A stretch of 64,000 nucleotides of DNA. Origin: Candidatus Desulfarcum epimagneticum. GTDB lineage: Bacteria > Desulfobacterota > Desulfobacteria > Desulfobacterales > CR-1. The notes below the pieces were generated by a model. It made no database searches and was not told where the DNA came from. It worked only from the letters and a program-made list of their open reading frames with translations. The DNA lies in NCBI GenBank assembly GCA_900659855.1, contig CAACVI010000002.1, positions 36,576 through 100,575 on the forward strand, written 5' to 3'. Positions 55,537 through 63,447 of this stretch are shown in pieces (position 1 is the first letter of the stretch; the number at the start of each line of letters is the position of its first letter). Made by a program: the position numbers and the translations under genes.

Positions 55537-58371
55537 TTATGAGAAATTATCCATGATCTCGACACAACCCGGGTTTTTTGCTCCGCATAAACGTTCTGCC
55601 AGCTTTGCGGCCACATTGACCGGAGAGATCGCATTCCTGCGCTCGATAGGAGTATTGAACAGGTCTGTTAACAATCCCGGGGGCCTGACAATGATAGAGC
55701 CGATGTTTTTATAGCCGTCCGCCGCGCTCCTTGCCAATCCTTCGATCGCATATTTTGCGCTGACATAATGGGGCCAGTTCGCAGGCGCTATTTGAACAGC
55801 GGCAGACGAGATGAGAACATTCCAGCCTGAATTTTCGGAAAGCATCTCTAAAAAGACGCTCATAGGCATACTCGCCATAGCAAAACTCTGACGAACATAT
55901 TCGTTGATCCTGCCCGCTGTGCCGTGTTCCAGCGGCAACGGAAGAAGCGGCGGTATCGCATTGCAAACAAGAAAATCGAGTCGTCCATATTTATCGATAA
56001 TGTCATGTTTTATTTTTTTACAAAAACCAAGATCGCCGATATCGCCCTGCGACAAAAAAATTTCTCCGGGGGCGTGGGACATGATTTCTTTCAGCCTTTC
56101 AGCGCCGGCGTCGCTTTTCAGAAAATTTGCCGCCACTGCGCATCCCTGGGAAGCAAGGGTCGCCGCAATTGCCGCTCCCAAACCTCGGCTGGCGCCGGTT
56201 ACGAGGGCGACTTTGCCCTTTAGCAGCTCCGAGTTCGGCAATTTTGCCTGAATATCGTCAATCTCCACAACCGGGGAATCCTGTCGCACAAACGATTGAA
56301 GCTCTCCCTGCGCCGCTATTTTTTTTTCGGAAAAAAAATTGACATCTAATTTGACCAAATCTATTTCCAGGTTTATTTCTTTAATTTTAGCCGTATAAGA
56401 AAATTGCACATCGCTTATATCGAGAAAATTGAGCGACAGTCTATTAAACAATGCCCGGCATCCCGGCAGTTCCATACCAACCAGATAGCCGCACAACATC
56501 AATAAAGCAATTCGGTTTTTTCCGAGATCCGGTCTGTCCAGTCCCAAGCGCTCTGTGAACGTCTCAAACGGCAAGCGGGGTGAATATTTTCCTTTAATGG
56601 TCATTCCCAGGTTCAAATCAGAAAGCCGCCAATCAGTCGGTTCTGTGCGAAGAGGACAATTGATATCGATTTTTCCCGGATTGTCTATCTTCCCGGCGCG
56701 ATAAATGGCGCTTATTTTGAGGAGAATGCGTTTTCCATCGTAGAGGGACGATTTCACACGTTCAGGCGAAACCTCGATTGTTTCAAGCGTGTAATCGATT
56801 CCGACAAAGATTGGCTCCGGAAATTCCATAACAATTTTTGATAAAATAAGATTCTGTCGCTCCTCCGCCTGAGCTAAGCAGATCAATCCAGCCAGAGCGC
56901 CAAAAAGGACAGGTTTGCCAAATGGGGTTTTTCGCGCATAAAGCTCCGAAAGATGAAGCGGGTTTTTATCCGAGCTTGCATCGCTGAAATTTTTAAGGTC
57001 CTCCTGTGAAAAACGGATCGTCATTCGTTTTCGGGTTTCGTTTTTTCGGGAAATCGACGCTCTTTTTTTTCTTGACAGCCTGGCAAGCAAGGCGCGCTTC
57101 TCAGACGAAAGATTACCGATAGACGTCGCATTTTTATCTTTTTCAAGGGCTTGAGCCAAAACTTCCTTTCGAGCGATTTCCCGTCGTTCGGATGATGCGG
57201 GTTTGAGATTTTTTAAAAAATTTTCGAACTGTTCTATCCCGACACCTGATACGAATTCTATGGCGGCTTTCTGAGAATCATGGGAAAGACGTTTGTAATG
57301 TTCGCGATCTGTGAGTAAGTTTTTCAGCGCGTTTAACCATGGTTTGATATCCTGGTCAGGCGCGATTGGAACGGGCCAGCCGCGATCGTCCAATCGATTT
57401 TCGTAACGTGTGATCGGATGAACGGGCAACACATAATCCACGCCTAATTTTGCTTCCGGAAGCCCGCCCCAGTCGCTTGCCAGAACAGGAATGCCTCGAA
57501 GCATCGCCTCCACGGCGGTCAGTCCGAATCCTTCCCTATAAAGCGAAGGCGTCAAAAGAACGCGGGTTCCGGAAAACAGTTCGTCGATATTTTTAACCGG
57601 CTTAAGCAATCGGGCGTTAGGCAAATCTTCAATCGCTTTTTTATCCGCCTGCGTGGCTGCCCATCCTTGGAGAGCGGCAAATTCATAATCAGGAAGTTTT
57701 TGCGCCAGAGCCAGGAATATTGAAATACCTTTTACGGTTGAAGGATTTATAAGGGCTATGAATCCCTTCTCAAAGCGCCCATATTTTGGGAAGGGGCCGG
57801 CCCCATATACCGGCGGGTGAATGACGACCGGTTCGATCCCGCTGTATTGTCGGATATATTCGGCGGTCAGTTTGCCGACAGCAACCACCGCCCTTGTCTG
57901 GCGCAGTGATTCGGCGACTGCCTGGTCAGGAGCGAAACTCTCCGGCCCAAATGGGAACATCTGTGGAGTGTGAGCCAGATAGACAACCCGCTCAGGGCAT
58001 ATTCGAAGCGTCTCTTTTAGCAATAGATATCCGGGATCATAAGAAGAGATAAGGACCCAGGTCGGTTCAAACTCACGAATTCGGGTTTTCAGCTGCTGTC
58101 GCAGTCTTGAGGATTCCGTCGCCGCATACACGGCGACCCCTTTATGCCGAAACATATCCATTTTTGAAGAAGAGCGCTCGGGGCTGATTCCTCTTTTTTT
58201 TAATTCGTCGAGAAATTGGGTTTTTGTCCTTACACCTTGGATTCCGACGGACCGGGCCACGGCGCGGCAGATATGTTTTCTGTCAGCCAGTCCTTCCAGC
58301 CATATCCGATTGCAAATACTTTCACCGCCATAAACGTGATAAAATAAATTTTGACCCAGCAATATTTTCAC
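55537..58371 (-). CDS. Fusion: GT4 glycosyltransferase, MaoC-like hydratase, SDR ketoreductase
   Basis: A 944-residue protein, GTG start. Residues 1-390 are a GT4 transferase (EX7E at E290-E298 in YREGFGLTAVEAM). Residues 420-440 repeat the docking-like motif (LSSEKRALLARLSRKKR). Residues about 450-700 contain a MaoC-type hotdog (DASSDKNPLHLSE, with D468 and H473) and probably a second degenerate one. Residues 718-944 are an SDR (TGASRGLG at 725-732, S855/S856, Y869 and K873). MaoC plus SDR is the pair that reduces and dehydrates beta-keto or beta-hydroxy acyl thioesters, so this chain could process a carrier-bound acyl group. It could also glycosylate it. Fusion to a glycosyltransferase is unusual. 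Confidence 0.88.
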   Translation of the reverse strand: MKILLGQNLFYHVYGGESICNRIWLEGLADRKHICRAVARSVGIQGVRTKTQFLDELKKRGISPERSSSKMDMFRHKGVAVYAATESSRLRQQLKTRIREFEPTWVLISSYDPGYLLLKETLRICPERVVYLAHTPQMFPFGPESFAPDQAVAESLRQTRAVVAVGKLTAEYIRQYSGIEPVVIHPPVYGAGPFPKYGRFEKGFIALINPSTVKGISIFLALAQKLPDYEFAALQGWAATQADKKAIEDLPNARLLKPVKNIDELFSGTRVLLTPSLYREGFGLTAVEAMLRGIPVLASDWGGLPEAKLGVDYVLPVHPITRYENRLDDRGWPVPIAPDQDIKPWLNALKNLLTDREHYKRLSHDSQKAAIEFVSGVGIEQFENFLKNLKPASSERREIARKEVLAQALEKDKNATSIGNLSSEKRALLARLSRKKRASISRKNETRKRMTIRFSQEDLKNFSDASSDKNPLHLSELYARKTPFGKPVLFGALAGLICLAQAEERQNLILSKIVMEFPEPIFVGIDYTLETIEVSPERVKSSLYDGKRILLKISAIYRAGKIDNPGKIDINCPLRTEPTDWRLSDLNLGMTIKGKYSPRLPFETFTERLGLDRPDLGKNRIALLMLCGYLVGMELPGCRALFNRLSLNFLDISDVQFSYTAKIKEINLEIDLVKLDVNFFSEKKIAAQGELQSFVRQDSPVVEIDDIQAKLPNSELLKGKVALVTGASRGLGAAIAATLASQGCAVAANFLKSDAGAERLKEIMSHAPGEIFLSQGDIGDLGFCKKIKHDIIDKYGRLDFLVCNAIPPLLPLPLEHGTAGRINEYVRQSFAMASMPMSVFLEMLSENSGWNVLISSAAVQIAPANWPHYVSAKYAIEGLARSAADGYKNIGSIIVRPPGLLTDLFNTPIERRNAISPVNVAAKLAERLCGAKNPGCVEIMDNFS

Positions 58372-58401
58372 AATTTTTCTCGTCTAAAGGAAATAGTCAC
58401 A

Positions 58402-60060
58402 TCAGTTTAAGCTATCCGCAATTTTTTGTCCCGCCGCAAGCAAACTCTCCCATGAGCTGGTTTTTTCTATGCTGGTTACTGATGACAATTCATGGTTTTT
58501 TACTAATATCGGATGCGTTAACTTCATAAATTCTTTTATTTGCGCCATTGGCACGCCTAATCCGAACAGATTCGCGATTCCCCACATATTAAATCGGGCA
58601 GGTAGAATTATGGAATCAGTAATGGAATTATATCCCACCTTGATCAGTTCGGCGGCTTTACGCCAATCCATGGTATTATGACACCATGCATAAAAGGCGC
58701 CCTGCAAACCAAATTCAGACGCTTTCTTGTGAATTGGCGTATTATGAAAATAACAGAATAAATTCAGGGAATAAAAGTCAGGTTTCGTTTCCCTGATAAA
58801 CTCGAAGGCGCTTTCCGCAGTCTTTTCGGTTTCGCCGGGAAAGCCGATAATAAACGAAGCGATGGTTTCTATATCAAGCTCTTTTAATCGTTTTATTCCA
58901 TATCTTAATTTGTCGACGGAAGCTTTCTTGTTCATGTTTTTCAGGATATGTGGGTCCGCGGATTCAATGCCCAACAGAACACTTTTACAACCGCTTGTTT
59001 TCATTAATTCGAATGTTTCCTCGTCTGCATCCGCGCATCTGAAAAATGAGAACCAGTTGAAATCGAATTTGTTTGCGATCATTGTTTTTAAAATTTTCTT
59101 GAATCGTGAATGCGGAACATTCAAAGTGTCATCTACAAATATAATATTTTTTACCCCAGCCTTATGGAGTCGTTTCATTTCTATTTCTATACTTTTGACG
59201 CTTGCAAGCATAAACTGTTCCGCCATTTTATGAAATGAACAAAAGGCGCACTTGAATGAGCATCCTATAGATGTTCGTATTTGTGTGGTGGGAGTGTAAA
59301 ATTTTTTAGAGAATAGATCCCAGTTAATAATATTTTCATTGATGTCATTTGATTCAATCTCTCTCGGCGTTCTCTTGAACCTCGATGTCCCGCGCTTTCC
59401 CAGTATGTTGCCCGTTTTATTTTTAAGATAAATAAGATTTGGAATCGAATCGATATCCCCTTTTTCTCCTTTGCGCAGTTCGTGAAGCAGGCGGGACAGG
59501 GTCAGTTCTCCCTGGGCGTCATGTATATATATATCCGCGTCGATATAGCTTAAAATATAATTTTGATATAATATATCCTCTACATTACAAATTCTCAAAA
59601 TATACGGACCTCCGACAATAATTTTTGTCTCACTGTCGAGCCGCCTGATAAATTTCACAATTTCTTTAATCGGATCCGGTTCTGAGTAAAAAGTAGAGCT
59701 GATCGCCACCGCGCGCGATCCCGTTTGAAGAATGGACTCGAGATTTTTTTTCTCCTGATTGTAAGAATTTATAATTTCAATTTTTAATTTTTTTTCATTC
59801 AAAAATGATTTCAGATAGCACAGCCCAAGATTGGGCAGGCTCATTATATTAATATCCCTTTTTTTTCGATCAACCGCGTATAAGACGGCATCCAGAAAAT
59901 CCGCATAACTTATCCATTTGTTATGAAGCTTGATTACGCCATCCATCGCGTCGAAAAATGTTCCCGATCCATGTTTCGCTTTTTCCCAGTTTGCTATTAT
60001 ATCCTGCAAATCCGGTTCATTGTAGCCGACAATCACACAATCCATTGTTTTTGAACTCAT
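58402..60060 (-). CDS. B12-binding radical SAM enzyme, PhpK-like
   Basis: A 552-residue protein from ATG 60060 (MSSKTMDCVIVGYNEPDLQD). Residues 1-190 are a cobalamin-binding Rossmann-like domain, lacking a clear DxHxxG. The radical SAM core follows with CSFKCAFC (C267, C271, C274), VDDTLNVP and GIESADP. The opening MDCVIVGYN and the next 100 residues resemble PhpK-type enzymes, the radical SAM methyltransferases that methylate phosphinate phosphorus in phosphinothricin biosynthesis. A C- or P-methylation of a carrier-bound intermediate is plausible, but nothing else here indicates phosphonate chemistry. It begins 1 bp past the FkbH gene stop; a longer frame to 60132 overlaps that gene and is rejected. 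Confidence 0.8.
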   Translation of the reverse strand: MSSKTMDCVIVGYNEPDLQDIIANWEKAKHGSGTFFDAMDGVIKLHNKWISYADFLDAVLYAVDRKKRDINIMSLPNLGLCYLKSFLNEKKLKIEIINSYNQEKKNLESILQTGSRAVAISSTFYSEPDPIKEIVKFIRRLDSETKIIVGGPYILRICNVEDILYQNYILSYIDADIYIHDAQGELTLSRLLHELRKGEKGDIDSIPNLIYLKNKTGNILGKRGTSRFKRTPREIESNDINENIINWDLFSKKFYTPTTQIRTSIGCSFKCAFCSFHKMAEQFMLASVKSIEIEMKRLHKAGVKNIIFVDDTLNVPHSRFKKILKTMIANKFDFNWFSFFRCADADEETFELMKTSGCKSVLLGIESADPHILKNMNKKASVDKLRYGIKRLKELDIETIASFIIGFPGETEKTAESAFEFIRETKPDFYSLNLFCYFHNTPIHKKASEFGLQGAFYAWCHNTMDWRKAAELIKVGYNSITDSIILPARFNMWGIANLFGLGVPMAQIKEFMKLTHPILVKNHELSSVTSIEKTSSWESLLAAGQKIADSLN

Positions 60061-60061
60061 G

Positions 60062-63000
60062 CTATTTTTCTTCTTTCTCCAGCAGTTTTCTGACTTCATC
60101 ATCCGACATGCCGTCGAGTTCTTCCATCGCATTTTTTAACTCTTCGGGATCGAGCATGGATATAAGCTCGATTTCTATCAAATCCGCCATCTTTGCGACT
60201 GTTGGATATTCGAAGACGGCAGTCAGGGGAAGCTCGACGCCAAAGCTTTCCAATACCCGGGAGGCGAGCATAACGCCCAGCATGGAGTGCCCGCCCAATG
60301 TGAAAAAGTCGTCGTTGACTCCTATGACTTTCACTTCAAGGACATTCGCCCATATTTCCGCAAGAGTCTTCTCTGTAGAAGTGGCGGGCGGCGCAAAAGC
60401 CCGATCAAAATCGCTGCTCTCCTCATCGGGAGCGGGAAACATATGGATATCAGGCTCGCCGCCGACTGCGTCGGGCAGGGCATCCGTGAATGTGATATCG
60501 AGCGGGGCGACAAAGTTGGGGACATGCCGCTTTACAAAATCCCGCAACTCATCTCCGGATAGAAGGTCGGGGTTTGAAAGAGGAATAGAATGGTTTTCAA
60601 TATCTTCATCTTTTAAATTTTGTGAGGCATAGAGCATAAAAAGCTCGGAGTTCTCTGCAAAAGTGTCCTGAATCGCATTCAGTGTATAATTCTTGGCTTT
60701 AAGTAAGGCAATTATTTGATCTAAGAGCTTTTTACTGTGAATTTCCATCACAATCTGATGTATTTTTTTCCAATCATCTGTTTTAATACCTCTTAAAATA
60801 TCCAACTCGCTTTTTTCGGCGTCGATTTTAAGCAAATCGACCTGTTGGATATTGTTGTCGAACAGGATATCTGAAAGCGGTCTCATAGGAGTTTCAAAGG
60901 TGTCATACTCGAAAGCGCGTTCGACCAGTCTATCCATTTCTTTTCCTGACACTTCTTTTTCCCCCATGATCCGGAGTTGCCTGCGAATAAAAATTTTATG
61001 GTATTTCCTTCCGGATTCGGTGACGGGATAGTAACTGCTGTTTTCGGGCAGAACAGAGTAAAATCTCAGGCTGGCTGTTTTTCCCCGATCCGACACGCCA
61101 TGATTGAACAGTTTTACGTTTGAGGCGTATAAACCTGCGTTTATGCGTAAAAGTTCGAACGTGGGCGGCGCCGGTTCAAACGCATAGATTTTTAAGTCTT
61201 TGAATAGTTGTTGAGCCAGAATGCTGAACAGACCGATGTGCGCCCCGATGTCGATAACAGAATCGCCGTCATTGAGCGTGATTCCATGCTTTAAATAAAA
61301 CATTTTTTCAAATACTTCTCTGTAGATAAAATCGGTCTCGACCTGATTCTGATGCGCGATCGCCATGCCGTTGGGCAGCAGGTATCGCCTTTTCCCGGAT
61401 ATCGCCGGGGAGCGCTGCGGATCGGCGACCACATAGGCGATCAGACGGTCATGGTCCGTCACATCCTCCCGGGCCCGGACCGCGACGTCCCGGATGTGGG
61501 GATGCGCGGCCAGCGCTTTTTCGATTTTAGTCCTTATTTCTTTGGTTTTGGATTGTTTTCGTTTTCCGCGAATTTTTTCAAGTATGGTTGCGGAGTCATG
61601 CATCTCAGAAGCGATTCGATTGAGCGTTTCGTTTTTCCATGAGGCCGCGGCGCCGTCGCTTTTCGGGACAGGCTCGGATGGATTATCGGACGCCCGCGTG
61701 TTCGGTTCATCCGCGTCCGGGTCATAGACCAGGCTTTGGGCGAACTGAGCGGGAAAGGCGAACAAAAAACCGTCTTCAAGCGGGGTTTTGAAGGCTTCGC
61801 CCGCGCTTTCCAGGAAATCCAGGACGGGTCGGTTTCTTTCCGTGGCCCGGTATGTGATGCTCACATGGCCGAGCCCGTTTTGATGGGCGATCTCTCCCAG
61901 GGCCGCGAGCATCCTGTGCTCGATTCCCCTTCCGAGGGCGCGGCAGCTTAAAAGAAAGGCGCCCACATCCATAGAATCCGCCCGGGCGTCAAATATCATG
62001 GCCCCCACCAGCCCATAGTCCCCGAAACGGTCGCCGGCTTCCACGGTCAGGCATTGGAAACCGTCTTTTTCACAAAGGCCTTTAATCTCATTTTCCGAGC
62101 GTCCGAGGGGCGCGGCGTTGAACTGGGTGGTTCTGAGGGTCAGCTGGGCGACCCTGGGCAGGCGGTCCGGGGAAAGCGGCGCAATTTTTACATCCAGTTC
62201 AAGGCCCGCCAGGAAATCTTTCAGGGCCGGGGATTCCTTTCGGAAATGATTCCGCCGGGTATCGGTCTTGTACAGCGCGGTTCTCTTCCGGTCTTCGTCG
62301 GTGACATGCGTCTGGTCAAAGGCCCAGACGTGTTTTAAAAATCGCTCGATGTGGTCCGGGTTTTCAGGAAGCTGAAGCGTCAGAACTTCCGGAACGCGGG
62401 CCCGGACTTCGGCGCATTCCAGGGGATTGTCATCCAGGAAGATGAAACTGTCCAGCCCCAGATCCAGCTCTTTCGCCAGGGAGCGGATATTTTCAGACTT
62501 GGGCCGCCAGTTCACGCGCCACGACACGATATGCTCCCGTTTCAGGGGCATGTCCGGGCGTTCCCGGAACGCCCGGGCCACATCCGCCTCATTGTTTTTG
62601 CTGCACAGGCATATCAGCTTTCCCTCATCATGCCGGGCGACCATGAAATTTTGCAGCGCCGTCCGGGGAGGGTCCAGTGAAACGCCCCGGACCCCGTCTT
62701 CTCCAATCGTTCCCTTCCACAGGGTCTGGTCGCAGTCCAGCGCGATCACTTTACAGGGCCTGCTTAAAAGCGCGCGCGCTTTTCGGGTGATAAACGTTCC
62801 AAGGGCCGTGAAAAAAGTTTCAGTGAAAGGGATGCGCCCTGTTTCATCCCCATGGGGATCATGGTAATTTTCAACGGGATAAAGATCAAACAATTCAGAC
62901 GAATCCAGGATATGAACGCCGCTTATGTCTCCAATCTCCGCGGCGAGAAGGTCTTTGACGCGTCCGGAGATGGAGCGAAAGGCCGGGTCTTCCGTGACTT

Positions 63001-63361
63001 CCGGGGAAGCGGGGCATACGAAAAGAAAAAACGGGGCCTCGGATTTTTCCCGGGCGGACCCAAGGGCCGCCGCCAGCTCCCGGGCCTTTTGCTCCATGTC
63101 TTCATACTCGGAATGGGACGAATTCCCGCCGGCCGCGCCTTCAGACCGTCGCCAGTCCTCCAGGCGGATCAGGACGATGTTGATTCCGGTCCGGTTGTTT
63201 AAAAAAGCCCCGGAGGGATCCAGCAGCTGCTGAAAAACCTGGTTGTAAGGGGTGAAATGTATGTGGCATGGAATGCCCAGCTCTTCCATCCAGAAGGCCA
63301 GCGGCCCCTCCAGGGGCTCGGTGGTGAATGTGCCTGAAACAGCCAGTGTGATCGGCTTCAT
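60062..63361 (-). CDS. Fusion: FkbH-like glyceryl loader, A-domain relic, FkbM methyltransferase, carrier
   Basis: A 1099-residue protein. Residues 1-545 are FkbH: HAD motif DCDQTLW (209-215), CSKNNE (253-258), FLDDN (308-312) and a GNAT-like part. FkbH enzymes take glycerate from 1,3-bisphosphoglycerate and load it on a carrier protein. Residues 608-660 are the C-terminal subdomain of an NRPS adenylation domain. An FkbM methyltransferase interrupts it (DIGAHIGLFS at 704, DLLKIDAEKSE at 842). The adenylation remnant resumes at 930-977 with its A10 Lys replaced by Glu969. The carrier domain has DDFFTLGGHSMLG (S1026). The end (MSDDEVRKLLEKEEK) resembles C-terminal docking tails. An AAGGAAA site precedes the ATG. 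Confidence 0.9.
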   Translation of the reverse strand: MKPITLAVSGTFTTEPLEGPLAFWMEELGIPCHIHFTPYNQVFQQLLDPSGAFLNNRTGINIVLIRLEDWRRSEGAAGGNSSHSEYEDMEQKARELAAALGSAREKSEAPFFLFVCPASPEVTEDPAFRSISGRVKDLLAAEIGDISGVHILDSSELFDLYPVENYHDPHGDETGRIPFTETFFTALGTFITRKARALLSRPCKVIALDCDQTLWKGTIGEDGVRGVSLDPPRTALQNFMVARHDEGKLICLCSKNNEADVARAFRERPDMPLKREHIVSWRVNWRPKSENIRSLAKELDLGLDSFIFLDDNPLECAEVRARVPEVLTLQLPENPDHIERFLKHVWAFDQTHVTDEDRKRTALYKTDTRRNHFRKESPALKDFLAGLELDVKIAPLSPDRLPRVAQLTLRTTQFNAAPLGRSENEIKGLCEKDGFQCLTVEAGDRFGDYGLVGAMIFDARADSMDVGAFLLSCRALGRGIEHRMLAALGEIAHQNGLGHVSITYRATERNRPVLDFLESAGEAFKTPLEDGFLFAFPAQFAQSLVYDPDADEPNTRASDNPSEPVPKSDGAAASWKNETLNRIASEMHDSATILEKIRGKRKQSKTKEIRTKIEKALAAHPHIRDVAVRAREDVTDHDRLIAYVVADPQRSPAISGKRRYLLPNGMAIAHQNQVETDFIYREVFEKMFYLKHGITLNDGDSVIDIGAHIGLFSILAQQLFKDLKIYAFEPAPPTFELLRINAGLYASNVKLFNHGVSDRGKTASLRFYSVLPENSSYYPVTESGRKYHKIFIRRQLRIMGEKEVSGKEMDRLVERAFEYDTFETPMRPLSDILFDNNIQQVDLLKIDAEKSELDILRGIKTDDWKKIHQIVMEIHSKKLLDQIIALLKAKNYTLNAIQDTFAENSELFMLYASQNLKDEDIENHSIPLSNPDLLSGDELRDFVKRHVPNFVAPLDITFTDALPDAVGGEPDIHMFPAPDEESSDFDRAFAPPATSTEKTLAEIWANVLEVKVIGVNDDFFTLGGHSMLGVMLASRVLESFGVELPLTAVFEYPTVAKMADLIEIELISMLDPEELKNAMEELDGMSDDEVRKLLEKEEK

Positions 63362-63385
63362 GATTAGATTTCCTTTTTAATCTGT

Positions 63386-63446
63386 AAACTCAAAACCCAA
63401 TAAACTCTCTGAACTCAACGAACTCAAAAAACTCTATAAACTCAAC
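63386..63446. repeat. 9-bp array E
   Basis: About six units reading GAGTTTATA, GAGTTTTTT, GAGTTCGTT, GAGTTCAGA, GAGTTTATT, GGGTTTTGA on the minus strand. The array lies between the stop of the partial ATPase and the fkbH-type start. It matches array A in position relative to the near-identical ATPase, so array and gene were probably copied together. Confidence 0.8.
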
Positions 63447-63447
63447 C

